A stretch of DNA of 64,000 bases, from the NCBI RefSeq assembly GCF_048128805.1, contig NC_135997.1, positions 4,900,116-4,964,115 of the forward strand, written 5' to 3'. Position 1 is the first letter of the stretch; every line of letters begins with the position of its first letter. Position numbers and translations under genes: made by a program. Under the pieces are notes generated by a model. That model was not told the DNA's origin. It saw only the letters and a list, made by a program, of their open reading frames with translations, and made no database searches. The DNA is from Centroberyx gerrardi. Its lineage: Eukaryota; Chordata; Actinopteri; Beryciformes; Berycidae. This document shows positions 48,649 to 58,765 of the stretch, one piece after another.

Positions 48649-48736
48649 GGAAAGGATTCTTTAAGCCCATGTTCTTCATTTTTGTGTATGATCCAAAACA
48701 TAAAAATGAAGAACATGGGCTTAAAGAATCCTTTCC
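48649..48736. repeat. perfect 35-bp inverted repeat (hairpin)
   Basis: Arms 48649-48683 and 48702-48736 are perfect reverse complements by my reading, beginning GGAAAGGATTCTTTAAGCCC, around an 18-nt loop. Perfect arms in decayed surroundings imply recent origin or correction. Confidence 0.9.
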
Positions 48737-48769
48737 ATATTTGTGGGCTTTTTTTTTTTTTTTTTTTGC

Positions 48770-48840
48770 GTCATTGGCCAGTTTACTGTGGAGAGAGACA
48801 GGAAGGATGGGGGAGAGAGGGAGGGATGACAGGTGATAAA
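48770..48840 (-). repeat. truncated SINE relative
   Basis: GAGAGACAGGAAGGATGGGG then GAGAGAGGGAGGGATGACAG, after a T-rich tract, matches the CT-rich body of the SINE at 47924-48091. Confidence 0.5.
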
Positions 48841-49712
48841 CTGTGTGTTCATGTCTACTGCCCCTCATTTGCCTGAAATTAGTTTTCCAATGATGTTCAG
48901 GATGTTTTGGAGTTTGACAGACTGAAAGAATCTGCTGAGAATAAACTAGATATACTGGGGGATAATATCTGAGTAGACGTTTTAACAGCTAGCGCAGGAA
49001 CAGGAGGCAGCTCAAAAAACAATGGAGGAAGGCATCGGAAGATGAGCAAAATTAATAATGCGCTGAACTTTAAGAATCATTTGATAATGCTGAGGAGGGC
49101 AGAGAATCTTAACATAAAACAGAAAAAAAAAAAAGCAAGCTATAGGGCAGCATCACCAAGCTTCACCAAGGAGCAGAGTGGAAGTCTGAAAGCAAAAAGG
49201 CAGGAGCTAAAAACAGACCACAGCTTGGAAAAGGTGTTGAGGTTTCCCCCAGATAGCCTACTGATCGAAGAGCCAGAACACCAAATGGATTTTATTCCAT
49301 CAAAACCCAAAGAGGAGCAAACTGCAGTAACACACAGAGAAGCGCTGTCAGCCCAGAGGCTAATGGACTCTCCTGTTGGGTTTACAGTACAAAAGTGCAC
49401 AAGATTTCTTGAGATGGTTGTGGAAGCTTTTGCAAGTCGATTCAGAGGAGCAAATGATCCCAAGTTCACGGCATAAAGCACCTGAGAAAAAGAAATAACA
49501 AATCCATTTCAGCCCTATATGCCTCCTGAATGGAGATGGCAACATTTTCTTTAGTGCGGAGAACAGGAGTGTCAGGACAGTGCCAGGTATTTTCAGGGTG
49601 TTGGAACACAAGAGCATGATTTAGCATTAAATTCAATCAGCCAAAGAGAGATCTTGTGTTCCTGGACCTGGAAAAGTAATACACAACGTTCTGTAACAGT
49701 GTTCCACTAGAA

Positions 49713-50031
49713 CAGTGGTTCTCAACGTGGGGTCTGGGGACCACCAGGGGTCCTTGAGGGGGTTCCAGGGGGTCCCCCAGCAAATTGACGAATTGTTAAA
49801 CTTCACCATTATTTACAAGAAGTTAACACAATTATAGAACATAGGAGCATGACTATTTTGATCATAGTCTCACTGTTATCTCTCAACCTACAATACAGAT
49901 GTCATGGAATTCTGGACAAAATCATATCTAATAATACAAATATTCTAAGATTTGGGTCAGAAATCTCATAAAAAGGGGGGTCTGTGTACTAAATTAGGGG
50001 TCCTTGATATGAAAAATGTTGAGAATCACTG
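49713..50031. mobile_element. hAT-type MITE with 8-bp target duplication
   Basis: A 319-bp element with ends CAGTGGTTCTCAAC and GTTGAGAATCACTG, bounded by a perfect direct repeat CACTAGAA (49705-49712 and 50032-50039). The interior has the G-rich GGGGTCCTTGAGGGGG tract typical of these repeats. Inserted in the RT fossil. Confidence 0.92.
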
Positions 50032-50510
50032 CACTAGAATACCAAAAATCTGATCAAAACACATACGTTTTACCACCCTCGAAACCACAGCATGTCAGTT
50101 CCTGGAAATTGGCATCACGGCAGAGCGCACCATCTCCCCTTCAGTTCACTATGGCAGTGGAGATGATCATGAGGGCATCAGAACAGGTTGTGGAGAGAGA
50201 TTGGCAGCAGAGGGAGTTCTGCCTCCCACCCATCAGGGCATGTACTGTACGAGTGATATGATAACGATCGCTACAGCACTGCCCTCCTTGCCTTGGCTGC
50301 TTATCAAAGCAGCCACACTGAATGACCTAAAGTGGGCTAGAATGGAAGTAAAACCAATGGAGCGATCAAGCAGCATTGCTGTAGTCAAGGGAAAATGATT
50401 CAGGCAGTAACAGTGATGATGAGGCAGTAACAGTGATGTCAGAGAATCCAGTCAAAAGCTTAAGAAGACGATGAAACATGAACCTGACAGACAAAGAGAC
50501 GATACCAGGG

Positions 50511-50996
50511 TTAAAGCAATATTCCACTTAACATGGTTGTTATTCGGCCCTTGACCACCATGAAAACCAGAATATAAACCAATCACTACGATCGGATGCA
50601 GCTGGACAAGTTTGCAGTGTTTGAACGAGGCCAAGAAAATAGCCTGAAAACTTACATTTAATATGTTTGTGAACCGATTCAACAACAGATCCCACTTTTA
50701 AGACAACAAAGCAGTCCTGGGTCAGTCGTCATTTTGCATTTCTGGCATCTTTGGTTTTCACTAAAATAAATATTTAAAAATAAAAGTAAATCTGGTCTCC
50801 CAAACAGGAACTATCTCTCCTAAATGGTATTCCTACCTATTTTCGTGGCTCATTCAAATGGATGGGAAGTAAAAATCTGAACGCTACAAACTCATCCAGC
50901 TGCATCTGATCTTGGTGATTAGTTTATATTCTGGTTTTCATGGTGGTCAAGTGCAGAGTAACCCCCATGTTAAAACTAAGTGGAATATTGCTTTAA
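50511..50996. mobile_element. TTAA-flanked foldback (piggyBac-like MITE)
   Basis: Begins TTAAAGCAATATTCCACTTA and ends with its inverted copy TAAGTGGAATATTGCTTTAA. The arms are about 110 bp and share GACCACCATGAAAACCAGAA and GATGCAGCTGGA in inverted form. TTAA borders match piggyBac-type target choice. No transposase. Confidence 0.8.
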
Positions 50997-51059
50997 GATT
51001 TGAGGCTGTGTATAGTGAGGCCAATGTTACCAAGCAAGCTAAAGTTGCAAATGCATAAT

Positions 51060-51960
51060 GAAGACCGGAGAAGACACACAAGTGTAGTTCCCACTCCAGC
51101 AACTGGGCATAAATGTGCTCAAGAGGCATTTAGATAGACTTAATTTATCATAAGATGGCATAGCTATGATAGCAGAAGTTAAGTCATGCACTGATGAATT
51201 ATTTTTACAGTTAAGTGTTTGCTGATACATTGCAGCATCTTTACTGCTGAGCAGGTTGGTTCAAGTTAAAGCGCTCAGTTGTCTTGTTAGCCTACGATTG
51301 TTGATGCATTGCAGGTGCTGTACTGCTGACTGGGCTGTTTCAAGCCATTACAGCCAGCTGGCTCTTTAACCTATGATTGTTAGTATATTATGGTTTCTGA
51401 ACTCATGCAATTACACCTAAAACAAAGATATCTCAAATACAAGACCGCAATGTAAAATTATTGTTCAAAGCCCCATTTTAAATACCAGGGGCCAATTGTG
51501 CTTTATATAAGGCTAGGTAAAAGAAGACAAAATGTGTACTACTGATAACAAGTAAACCTCTATACTTCACTAACAATCATTTTGATATTGTGAATAAAAA
51601 AAATCAGATCAGAATGTGAGTATTCAAGAATTAACAGAGCGGTCAAAACAATTCTTACACCACAAGTCAGGCTGAGTGTTCATTCTGCCCAAAAAATAAA
51701 TAAATAATCAAAACAGAATAGGGAAGGGAAATGCGTTGTGTGTCTGTATCTGCATTTGTATAATTGCAAGTCCAAATATGTTTTCAGGTACCAAATAAAT
51801 ATTGATATTTTTGCATTACAGGCAGCTCCCTTCCATATTTTGATTTTTTTTTTTGCCTCCTGAGCGCCTTGCCTATTGTTTCCACGCTATTGCTGTTCAT
51901 TCTGCCAGACAGGGGCCAGGCTTGACGAGAGAGTGACGAGTCGCTCCCCCGCTCACTCTG
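51060..51960. other. spacer, no gene seen
   Basis: No supported gene. GCTG(A/C)GC-type short repeats near 51240-51350 look like two diverged tandem copies (TTGCAG(C/G)...CTGCTGA...TTCAAG). Confidence 0.4.
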
Positions 51961-52150
51961 GGCTCACTTTTTGGAGCAACAGGGGAGCCAATTACAGCTG
52001 ACAGAGCACATAGCTGATTACAGGCACAGAAAACATCAGCGTCTGCCTCTGATGTCAAGAAGTCCTCTTTAAGTGTGCATTGACTGTGACACTGCTGAAA
52101 GTTGTATAACCATGTGCTGATGTGGCGTTGGATGTCATCATCTCACGAAT

Positions 52151-52151
<1 letters not shown>

Positions 52152-52193
<42 letters not shown>
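52152..52193. repeat. (CA)n microsatellite
   Basis: About 20 CA dinucleotides, in the same relative place as the tract at 54668-54712 of duplication copy B. Confidence 0.95.
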
Positions 52194-52197
<4 letters not shown>

Positions 52198-52377
52198 CAT
52201 CCTTGACATCTTATTCAGGCCAAGTTGGAGGTTCTGCCACAAAAGCTTACTTTTAACATGGAGGAGCTTATCTAACCCATCCAATGATTTTTAAAAAAAT
52301 GTTTTACTTACTCCTGTACCAGGTGTTGAAGGCTTATACAGTATAACATCCTTTGTTATATTAGCCCCTTTTCCATT

Positions 52378-52430
52378 AAGGAACTTAAGCCCAGGAACTT
52401 AAGCCCAGGAATTTAAGCCTAGGACTTTTT
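52378..52430 (+). repeat. short tandem repeat, three AGGAACTTAAGCCC-like units
   Basis: Three near-identical 14-mers in a row (AGGAACTTAAGCCC, repeated, then AGGAATTTAAGCCT). Present in copy A only. Confidence 0.8.
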
Positions 52431-53884
52431 TTGTTTCCACGTTGTTTTTTGGACCTTCAGTGGGGCTTACCTGGGGCTTATTTCAGGTGCTTAAGAACCA
52501 CCTAAACACCTAGGTCCAGCACTACAGTGTTGTCACTTTTTACACTTCTTCAATGACCGTGGCATCATTTGAAATGTTAACTGGAAATAATTTATTATAA
52601 ATGGTGTAATATTAGAATGTTATTCAGACAAGTAAATCATCGAATTCTGCAGCAATGTTCTTGAGTGCTGAATTTCAAGATATGTTTATTTATATAGTTA
52701 ACTTCACCCTTTCTGCTTTACTGCATCGCAAACAAATGTATTACTGTCACTAAAAGCCCCAGTGAACCGGCCTCAACCATATGTTTCTCTCAGAAGGGAT
52801 GTACCGTTGGTTAGCTAAATAGTTCATAGTTATTTGCTTAAACAGCAGAGTCAGCAGTCCACTCACTTTTAGCATTTTTGTTATTTGGACAGTTAGACAG
52901 CTGAAAGGGAGACACAGGAGAAAAATCTCTGGTAGGATTAAATCCTAGATCATGCATTGTACATTTTATTGAAGCTCACAGCCAGTGGCTCTGTAACACT
53001 TATCACCTACAAGATATCAGCATCCATTTAAAAGTGATTTATCTCAAAAGAAACAGTGTTTGTCAGAGAATCAAAGAGATCAAACTGTGAAGTATTCGTG
53101 CCTGGAGAGAGTTGAGTGGTTAAGCCCATCGCCTCTGGAGCCACGTGTCCCCCTGCTGGGCCAGGAGGTAAAAACAGGGTTGAGAGTGGTTCAATGGGGG
53201 TCTGAAGTTGGGCGCCCACTAGTTTTTATCTGACCACATGTTGATAAAGAAGAGGCCTGGAGTATCTCAGCCACACCTAAATCTTAGGAGAAAATATGAT
53301 TTTTTAAATTCATACAGTAAATAGTATTGTTTGTCTTTGTAACCATGAGTTCATTTTACCTTTAGGAGCCTTGAACGATTTTGACAAATCAATAGTTTTT
53401 ATGATGCTGTCTTACTTCCAAGACCTTTGATCATGTGCACACAACCAAGTTCAACCAAGTTTGTTTATTTATCACAAGCCTGTCTCACAGGACTGCACAG
53501 AGAATGAGCCTAACTAGATCTAACTGATCAACAGTCAGCCATAGAACAGAGTGATATAGGACAAACATCAGGAAAAGCGCAGCAGATTTTACCAAGACAT
53601 AACAGCCGACCTATTCTACAGAGCGTACCTGACATCACCAGCCCAGATCCTCAAAGCATACAAGGACACATCCAAGAAAAACATCCAAGAAAACCCTTCA
53701 TTAACCCTTAATTTTCCCCAATGAGTCATTGCATAAAGAGAGGAAGTGGTTGAGAAATTTGGCCTCTGGGTCAGATTTCATATGTTGCTATGGGGAAGCC
53801 AGCCAGCAGCCTCTACATGAGCTTATCTAACCCATCCAGTGATTTTTGTTTTTTAGACAGACGGGCCATTTAAGAAACTAGAAC

Positions 53885-54115
53885 GTGTGTTTTTTTTGTT
53901 TTTTTTAAAACAATATTTTTATTGGATTTTCTCTGTTTTTTCCACAAAAACAATAATGATAATGATAAGACAAGCTCATCAACAATAATCAAACGAACCA
54001 AACAAATAAATGAATAAATACAATTAAATAAAAATAAAAATATATAAAATATAATAATAATACAATAAAAATAATAATAGACATAACAAAACAAAACAAA
54101 ACAAACAAACAAAAA
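53885..54115. repeat. A/T-rich low-complexity tract
   Basis: Runs of AATAAT, AAATAAAA and ACAAAACAAA units. The 80-codon minus-strand ORF of Phe/Tyr/Ile is an artefact. Confidence 0.85.
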
Positions 54116-54667
54116 AACCCAGCTCAGATCAGGTAAGTCACAGGATGTTCAGGTTCAGGTGATTCCTTGTAAAATAATGGAAGATAAATCAGGATCAAGA
54201 TATTTCAGATAGGGCTCCCAGACTTTATTAAAATGATCTGTTTTAGAGTGCAGAATATGTGTAGAAGATATTTCAATGGAATCAACTCCCATATAACCCG
54301 ATGCCAGCTCCTAACAGAACCAGAACGTGTGTCGGTGACAGGTCCTCCTCATACAGTTCACCCTTTGCATTGCCAGTGTGGGTCGCTGGCTTGGTTTCCA
54401 TCGGCATCGGACGGAAGAGGAGAGAGGTCAGTGGGCGATGCAGCGCCGGGGCTCCATGAGAGTCTCTGAGCTCCAAATGAAACACTTCCTGGAGCAACAG
54501 GGGAGCCAATTACAGCTGACAGAGCACTATAGGTGATTACAGGCAGCAGAAAACATCAGCGTCCGCCTCTGATGTCAACAAGTCCTCTTTAACTGCGTGT
54601 CTAGCCCTGTCACCCTGCTGAAAGTTGTATAAGCGTGTGTGAATTGATGTCATCACCTCACAAGTGG

Positions 54668-54699
<32 letters not shown>

Positions 54700-54712
54700 C
54701 ACACACACACAC
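54668..54712. repeat. (CA)n microsatellite
   Basis: About 22 CA units with one GC interruption. Confidence 0.95.
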
Positions 54713-55429
54713 TTAGCCTACTATCACTTAGCCTACAATCTTCCAACTACCCGGTTGGAGGATCTGCCGCAAATGCCAACTTTTAACTTTACATTTTTAT
54801 TTTATTAATTTAAAAAAAAAATATATATATATATTTTAGAGAATACTCATTGCTCACTCCTGTAGGATTTGAAGGCTTATACACATCTTATGTTCTCTCT
54901 TGTTACCTTTTTTACTTCTTACCCTGGCATCATTTGAAATGGTAAATGGAAATAATACTGTAGCTTATTATAAATTAGATTATTTAATAATATTGGGTTA
55001 TTATTGAGCAGAGTCAAATATTTACTGCCATGTTTCCCAGAAACATTCATTGTTTAGCACTGATAAGATTGTGCTAGTTAAGTTATGGGAATGATTTGAT
55101 TAAAGTTGTTACTGTTGAGTTGGTTACTAAACGGTGTTGTGAAACTGACATAGTTTAGCTGATGTTAGGTAATGCGTACCATGAATAGGTTCAAAAGTGA
55201 CGTCCCTGCTGCGAGTGTGAGACAATGAGTGAGCTTGATGCAAGTTACATGTTGCTTTAAAAGCTAAACCTGTCTCTGTCAGTAAGTGAAGAAACCTCAC
55301 CGCAACCAACACACAACACATTCCTGAGCGATATATATAGCCTATATATTTTCTTTCCAGAATTGGTGTGTTTATATTTGTTTAGTGTCATAACCAAACT
55401 CTAACACAGAGACCATGGTCTGTGATTTC

Positions 55430-55960
55430 TGTATGTTTTGGATTTAGCTATACCTGTGTGATATGGTATCAATATTGCATGGAACTGTAGTGCAATAGAA
55501 TATATTTTCAATTTGACAGCACTTGTAATTGTGACTAAATCTTTCCTGTAGTTAGTTTTTAGAGAGTTTCTAATCCCCTGCCCCTCCTCCTCCTCTCTCA
55601 GGTTTGCTTTGGTCAGTTTCAACACTGCAGGAGGAGGTGAAATCTTCAACAATGATCGACACATCAACAGCTGCAAGCAACATAAGAAGACAGTCATGTT
55701 TTCTTCACATTCGCCAGTTCAAAGCGATGGTCAGAAAGTGGCTCTGAGTTTGTTGATGGGAGTGATTTAATCACTACTGGGTGACTGGCTTTGTCAAACA
55801 ATAATCATGATCATCTTCCTGCTGTACATTGGTGAAGCATGTCCTCATCTTGCAAAGATGAGAATTGCAAAGGTGTCTGATGCCCCCTGTTGGTTATATG
55901 ATTTAATGTTGTAACCTCACCCTTAACTGCTTGACTGCATCTGTAACAAATTACAGTCAT
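55430..55960 (+). pseudogene. fossil copy of cry exon 10 and flanking introns
   Basis: Matches 43130-43690. The polypyrimidine tract and acceptor (CCTCTCTCAG) are intact, and the exon copy at 55602-55692 reads [16 protein letters not shown] where the gene has [16 protein letters not shown]. About eight substitutions occur over the first 80 nt. A 4-nt insertion precedes the donor, which has changed from GTCAGT to GTCATG. Intron 10 similarity continues (ATAATCATGAT, CATCTTCCT, GCCC(C/T)CTGTTGGTT, AACCTCACCC). With the fossils at 47266 and 48128 it keeps the gene order. Confidence 0.85.
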
Positions 55961-56117
55961 CACGTGTGTGTATCATCCACACGTCAGTTTTGGTGTTATA
56001 ATCAAAAAAGTAATCCAAAACAATAAAATACAACCATGATTCACTTCATAAAAAAAAAAAAGTAATCCAGATGAAAGGACATATTTACCGAGTACTAGGA
56101 CTAGTTTTAACAATACT

Positions 56118-56436
56118 GGTAACACTTTACAATAAGGGTACATTAATTAAGGGTTAGTTAATGCTTAATAAGCATTAACTACCCTAACCCTTAATTAACA
56201 GTTAACTAATGTGTCTGGTATCATTTACTAATGGTGTTCATGTTAACTAAGGTATTAATTTATACATTATTTAATAGTCATCTTTATAAACTATTAAATG
56301 TATAAATTAATACCTTAGTTAACATGAACAACATTAGTACATTACACATTAGTTAACTGTTAATTAAGGGTTAGTTAATGCTTATTAAGCATTAACTAAC
56401 CCTTAACTTAGTGTACCATTACTGTAAAGTGTTACC
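56118..56436. mobile_element. hAT-type palindromic MITE with 8-bp target duplication
   Basis: Ends GGTAACACTTTAC and GTAAAGTGTTACC, flanked by a perfect direct repeat ACAATACT (56110-56117 and 56437-56444). The interior is almost wholly palindromic, with CTAACCCTTAATTAACAG and CTTAGTTAACATGAAC appearing in both orientations. No coding capacity. Confidence 0.93.
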
Positions 56437-56781
56437 ACAATACTTTTGAACAGTAAGGTTGATGGGTGTCAACAAGGGTGTGAAGTTGGAGATCCACAAT
56501 TTTTGCCTGACCACATGGTGATTAAGAAGAGGCTTAGAGATTGTCAGCCACACCTTATTTTTAGGGGGAAAATGAATTAATTTATTGAATCATGAATAGC
56601 ATTATTTTTCTTCATAACCAAGTGTTATATTGACCTTGTGGAACTTTGCAAAATTTTGATTTCTTTTAATGAGTTTTATTTCAAAGACCTTTAATCACAT
56701 CGACTCAACCTTTCTTGATTTTACCCACAGTTGCTCCTCATTTGCTCATTTGTGTTACTTTTCAGCAAACACACATTTCTA

Positions 56782-56785
<4 letters not shown>

Positions 56786-56814
<29 letters not shown>
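56786..56814. repeat. (CA)n microsatellite
   Basis: About 14 CA dinucleotides. Confidence 0.95.
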
Positions 56815-56818
<4 letters not shown>

Positions 56819-56939
56819 CCACCAACTTGCTTTACAGGATGGTGTTAGAGGTGATGAGCTCTGCCTGTGAATTCCTCTCTTGTAGGAATGTTAACTGCAG
56901 ACGGTCTGCTAGTAAAGGTCTGTGTCCAAGCTCTGCCCT

Positions 56940-57170
56940 TGTTTTCTGGGCGGTGATGAGACAGACCTTTCCTTCAACTGGATCCAGGTTCAAACCCAGT
57001 GTGTGCAAGCATCTACCCTGCTGAAGTGTCCTTGAGCAAGTCCCAGTGTCCCTACCTGCTCCAGGCTGCTGCTCTGTACGGGATCCTACTCTGACCTTGC
57101 TGGAGGGGGAGAGCAGAAAGAATTATCATTTCCCTACAGGGATCAATAAAGCATTGCATTTATATTATTA
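56940..57170 (+). repeat. SINE/LINE-tail repeat
   Basis: CAGGTTCAAACCCAG is a B-box-like string. It is followed by GTGTCCTTGAGCAAGTCCC, common in fish SINE/L2-type repeats, and a tail CCTACAGGGATCAATAAAG. The A-box is not clear. Confidence 0.5.
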
Positions 57171-57179
57171 TCTCTTGGC

Positions 57180-58430
57180 TGTTTGAGAAGTCATCTGATG
57201 AGAAGGTGGACCAGTGTTGGATCGGCCCTAACCGACTCACTGCTAACACCCCGTCAGTGTCCCAGCTGTCTTCACCATGACCTCTTGCAAAAATGGATCC
57301 AGACAGAAATCCATTCTGGCGAGTAGATTAATGCACATAGAGGTGATACACTAATCCAGAATAGGCTGACTGGTGCAAAATTAACTTGAAGAATGATTTA
57401 TTTATGGAATTGCACAAACTGACCATGGGTAATATGCAAATGCATTTTTTATTTCCAAGGTCAGAACTGCCTGCCATCATAACATGTGCACTGTATGAGG
57501 GAAGTCACACACTGGACCCGGATAACTTTGACTATTGCCAAAGGCATGGCCAGCAGCAAGAGCTAAATTGAGACAATGTAAATTAGCCAGTGGAGAAGAT
57601 CTACTTATGTTAATATGTGGATCAATATTAATGTATGTGTGCACTGACCTGTCAAGATGATTTAACATCAAGATGATTCAACATCAGCATTGTGGGAAAC
57701 ATCACCTTTTTGCATTAGTTAGTGAGCTATAAACAGATCCCCAAAGTTCCTTCACAAATATGGATTTATTATTTGCAATCCACAATATCAACAAAGTTGC
57801 AAATCCTCATCAATACATTTTATATGCACATACAGTAAAAGGCTACACCATTTTTAAATTGAGACAAACAACAGTTGAGGCTGTGTGATATTATCAATCT
57901 CAGTCTTCACTCTGCCTGTCCTCAACTTGCTGTAATGAAGAAGAAAGCAGATATCAAAACATGGAACCTCCTAGGTAAAGGCTTAGGTAATGGAAAAGAA
58001 AGCTGGTGTCTGAAATGAGATGTGACGAGCCTGTCTGCTCCATTGCTCTTGGCAAATCTATAGAGAGAGATATCATAAACACTGTGCAGTCTCATTAGAA
58101 AGGACATCTGTTATCTGTCTTCCCACTGGTTTGAAATTGTCATGCCAAGCATGACAGCTAGCTTTTGATATGACATTAGTCATCACAGTTGGCATGATAA
58201 ATCACATATATTAATGGCACACAACTTTTAAAGTGTGTGGAAAAAATATTTGATTTCCTCTCACCTGTCTACGTTGCAGCTTGGTGATTCACTGCTGACC
58301 TAATTTAACTTTCCTTGAAATCTCTCACTGTTATACTGACAAATGGAAATTTCTCTCTCTGGAATTTGTTCTTCGCTGTTTTCTTCATTTAACATGACTG
58401 CACTTTTCCTCAAATGCATTTTCCACATCC
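57180..58430. other. spacer before pamr1, no gene seen
   Basis: No coding frame or recognised repeat supported. Confidence 0.45.
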
Positions 58431-58439
58431 TCCCCCAAT

Positions 58440-58765
58440 AAATATTTTCCCCTGTTACTTAGTCAGAGCTTGGCACTCGTTCTGGACTCTTCAATACAGC
58501 AGCAGAGACACTGGAGCTGCTTGCAGACCTAGTGCTGGTGTGAGCTGAACTTTTTCCAGAGAAAATACAGGGTTTTGCTAATGAAAACATGTTGGAAGCA
58601 AAGGGTTAAAGATCTCTATCCATTATGCTAAGATAGGAGAATGCTCCATCCACAGCTACGTCACATTCTGAGCAGACACAGGAAGATCTGCAGGTAGCGC
58701 TGTACTTGGGCTAGTGCTATTGCTTTGGAGCTTTACAGTTCATTACCGTGAGCTTGGCTGCCAAC
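58440..58765 (+). promoter_or_regulatory. pamr1: pamr1 upstream region / 5' UTR
   Basis: Non-repetitive sequence before the start codon, with a CRE-like TACGTCA at 58657-58663. No TATA box in the expected place. Promoter location is inferred from position only. Confidence 0.35.

Larger units (their letters stand above)
49042..51050 (+). pseudogene. non-LTR retrotransposon reverse-transcriptase fossil, interrupted by two MITEs
   Basis: Broken + strand frames carry motifs of a fish RT family related to retrotransposon pol. VPGIFRVLEHKSMI lies near 49580-49620, and SPLQFTMAVEMIMRASEQVV near 50135-50195. LPPIRA lies at about 50221-50238, where the catalytic YMDD region is destroyed. LKWARMEVKP is near 50320-50355, and ENPVKSLRRR near 50443. 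The 144-codon ORF at 49042-49476 may be its upstream part. A hAT-type MITE (49713-50031) and a TTAA foldback (50511-50996) sit inside. The element is dead; the family name is not resolved. Confidence 0.6.
51968..53455 (+). repeat. segmental duplication, copy A
   Basis: Two parts match copy B at 54482-56720 in the same order. 51975-52620 shares GGAGCAACAGGGGAGCCAAT, TACAGCTGACAGAGCAC, GAAAGTTGTATAA, a (CA)n tract and GGCATCATTTGAAATG. 53180-53440 shares GACCACATG(T/G)TGAT(A/T)AAGAAG and TCAGCCACACCT. It lacks the cryptochrome exon 10 fossil and the MITE present in B. Confidence 0.75.
54482..56720 (+). repeat. segmental duplication, copy B
   Basis: Homologous to 51968-53455 at both ends (54490-54980 and 56460-56720). 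The middle holds the cryptochrome exon 10 fossil and the hAT-type MITE, neither of which is in copy A. Confidence 0.75.

Noticed and set aside
48218..48868. 216-codon minus-strand ORF
   Set aside because: Runs through the cry intron fossil, a 35-bp hairpin and SINE pieces; no coherent protein.
49042..49476. 144-codon ORF as an independent gene
   Set aside because: It directly precedes RT-like sequence and has no recognised domain; better treated as part of the retroelement fossil.
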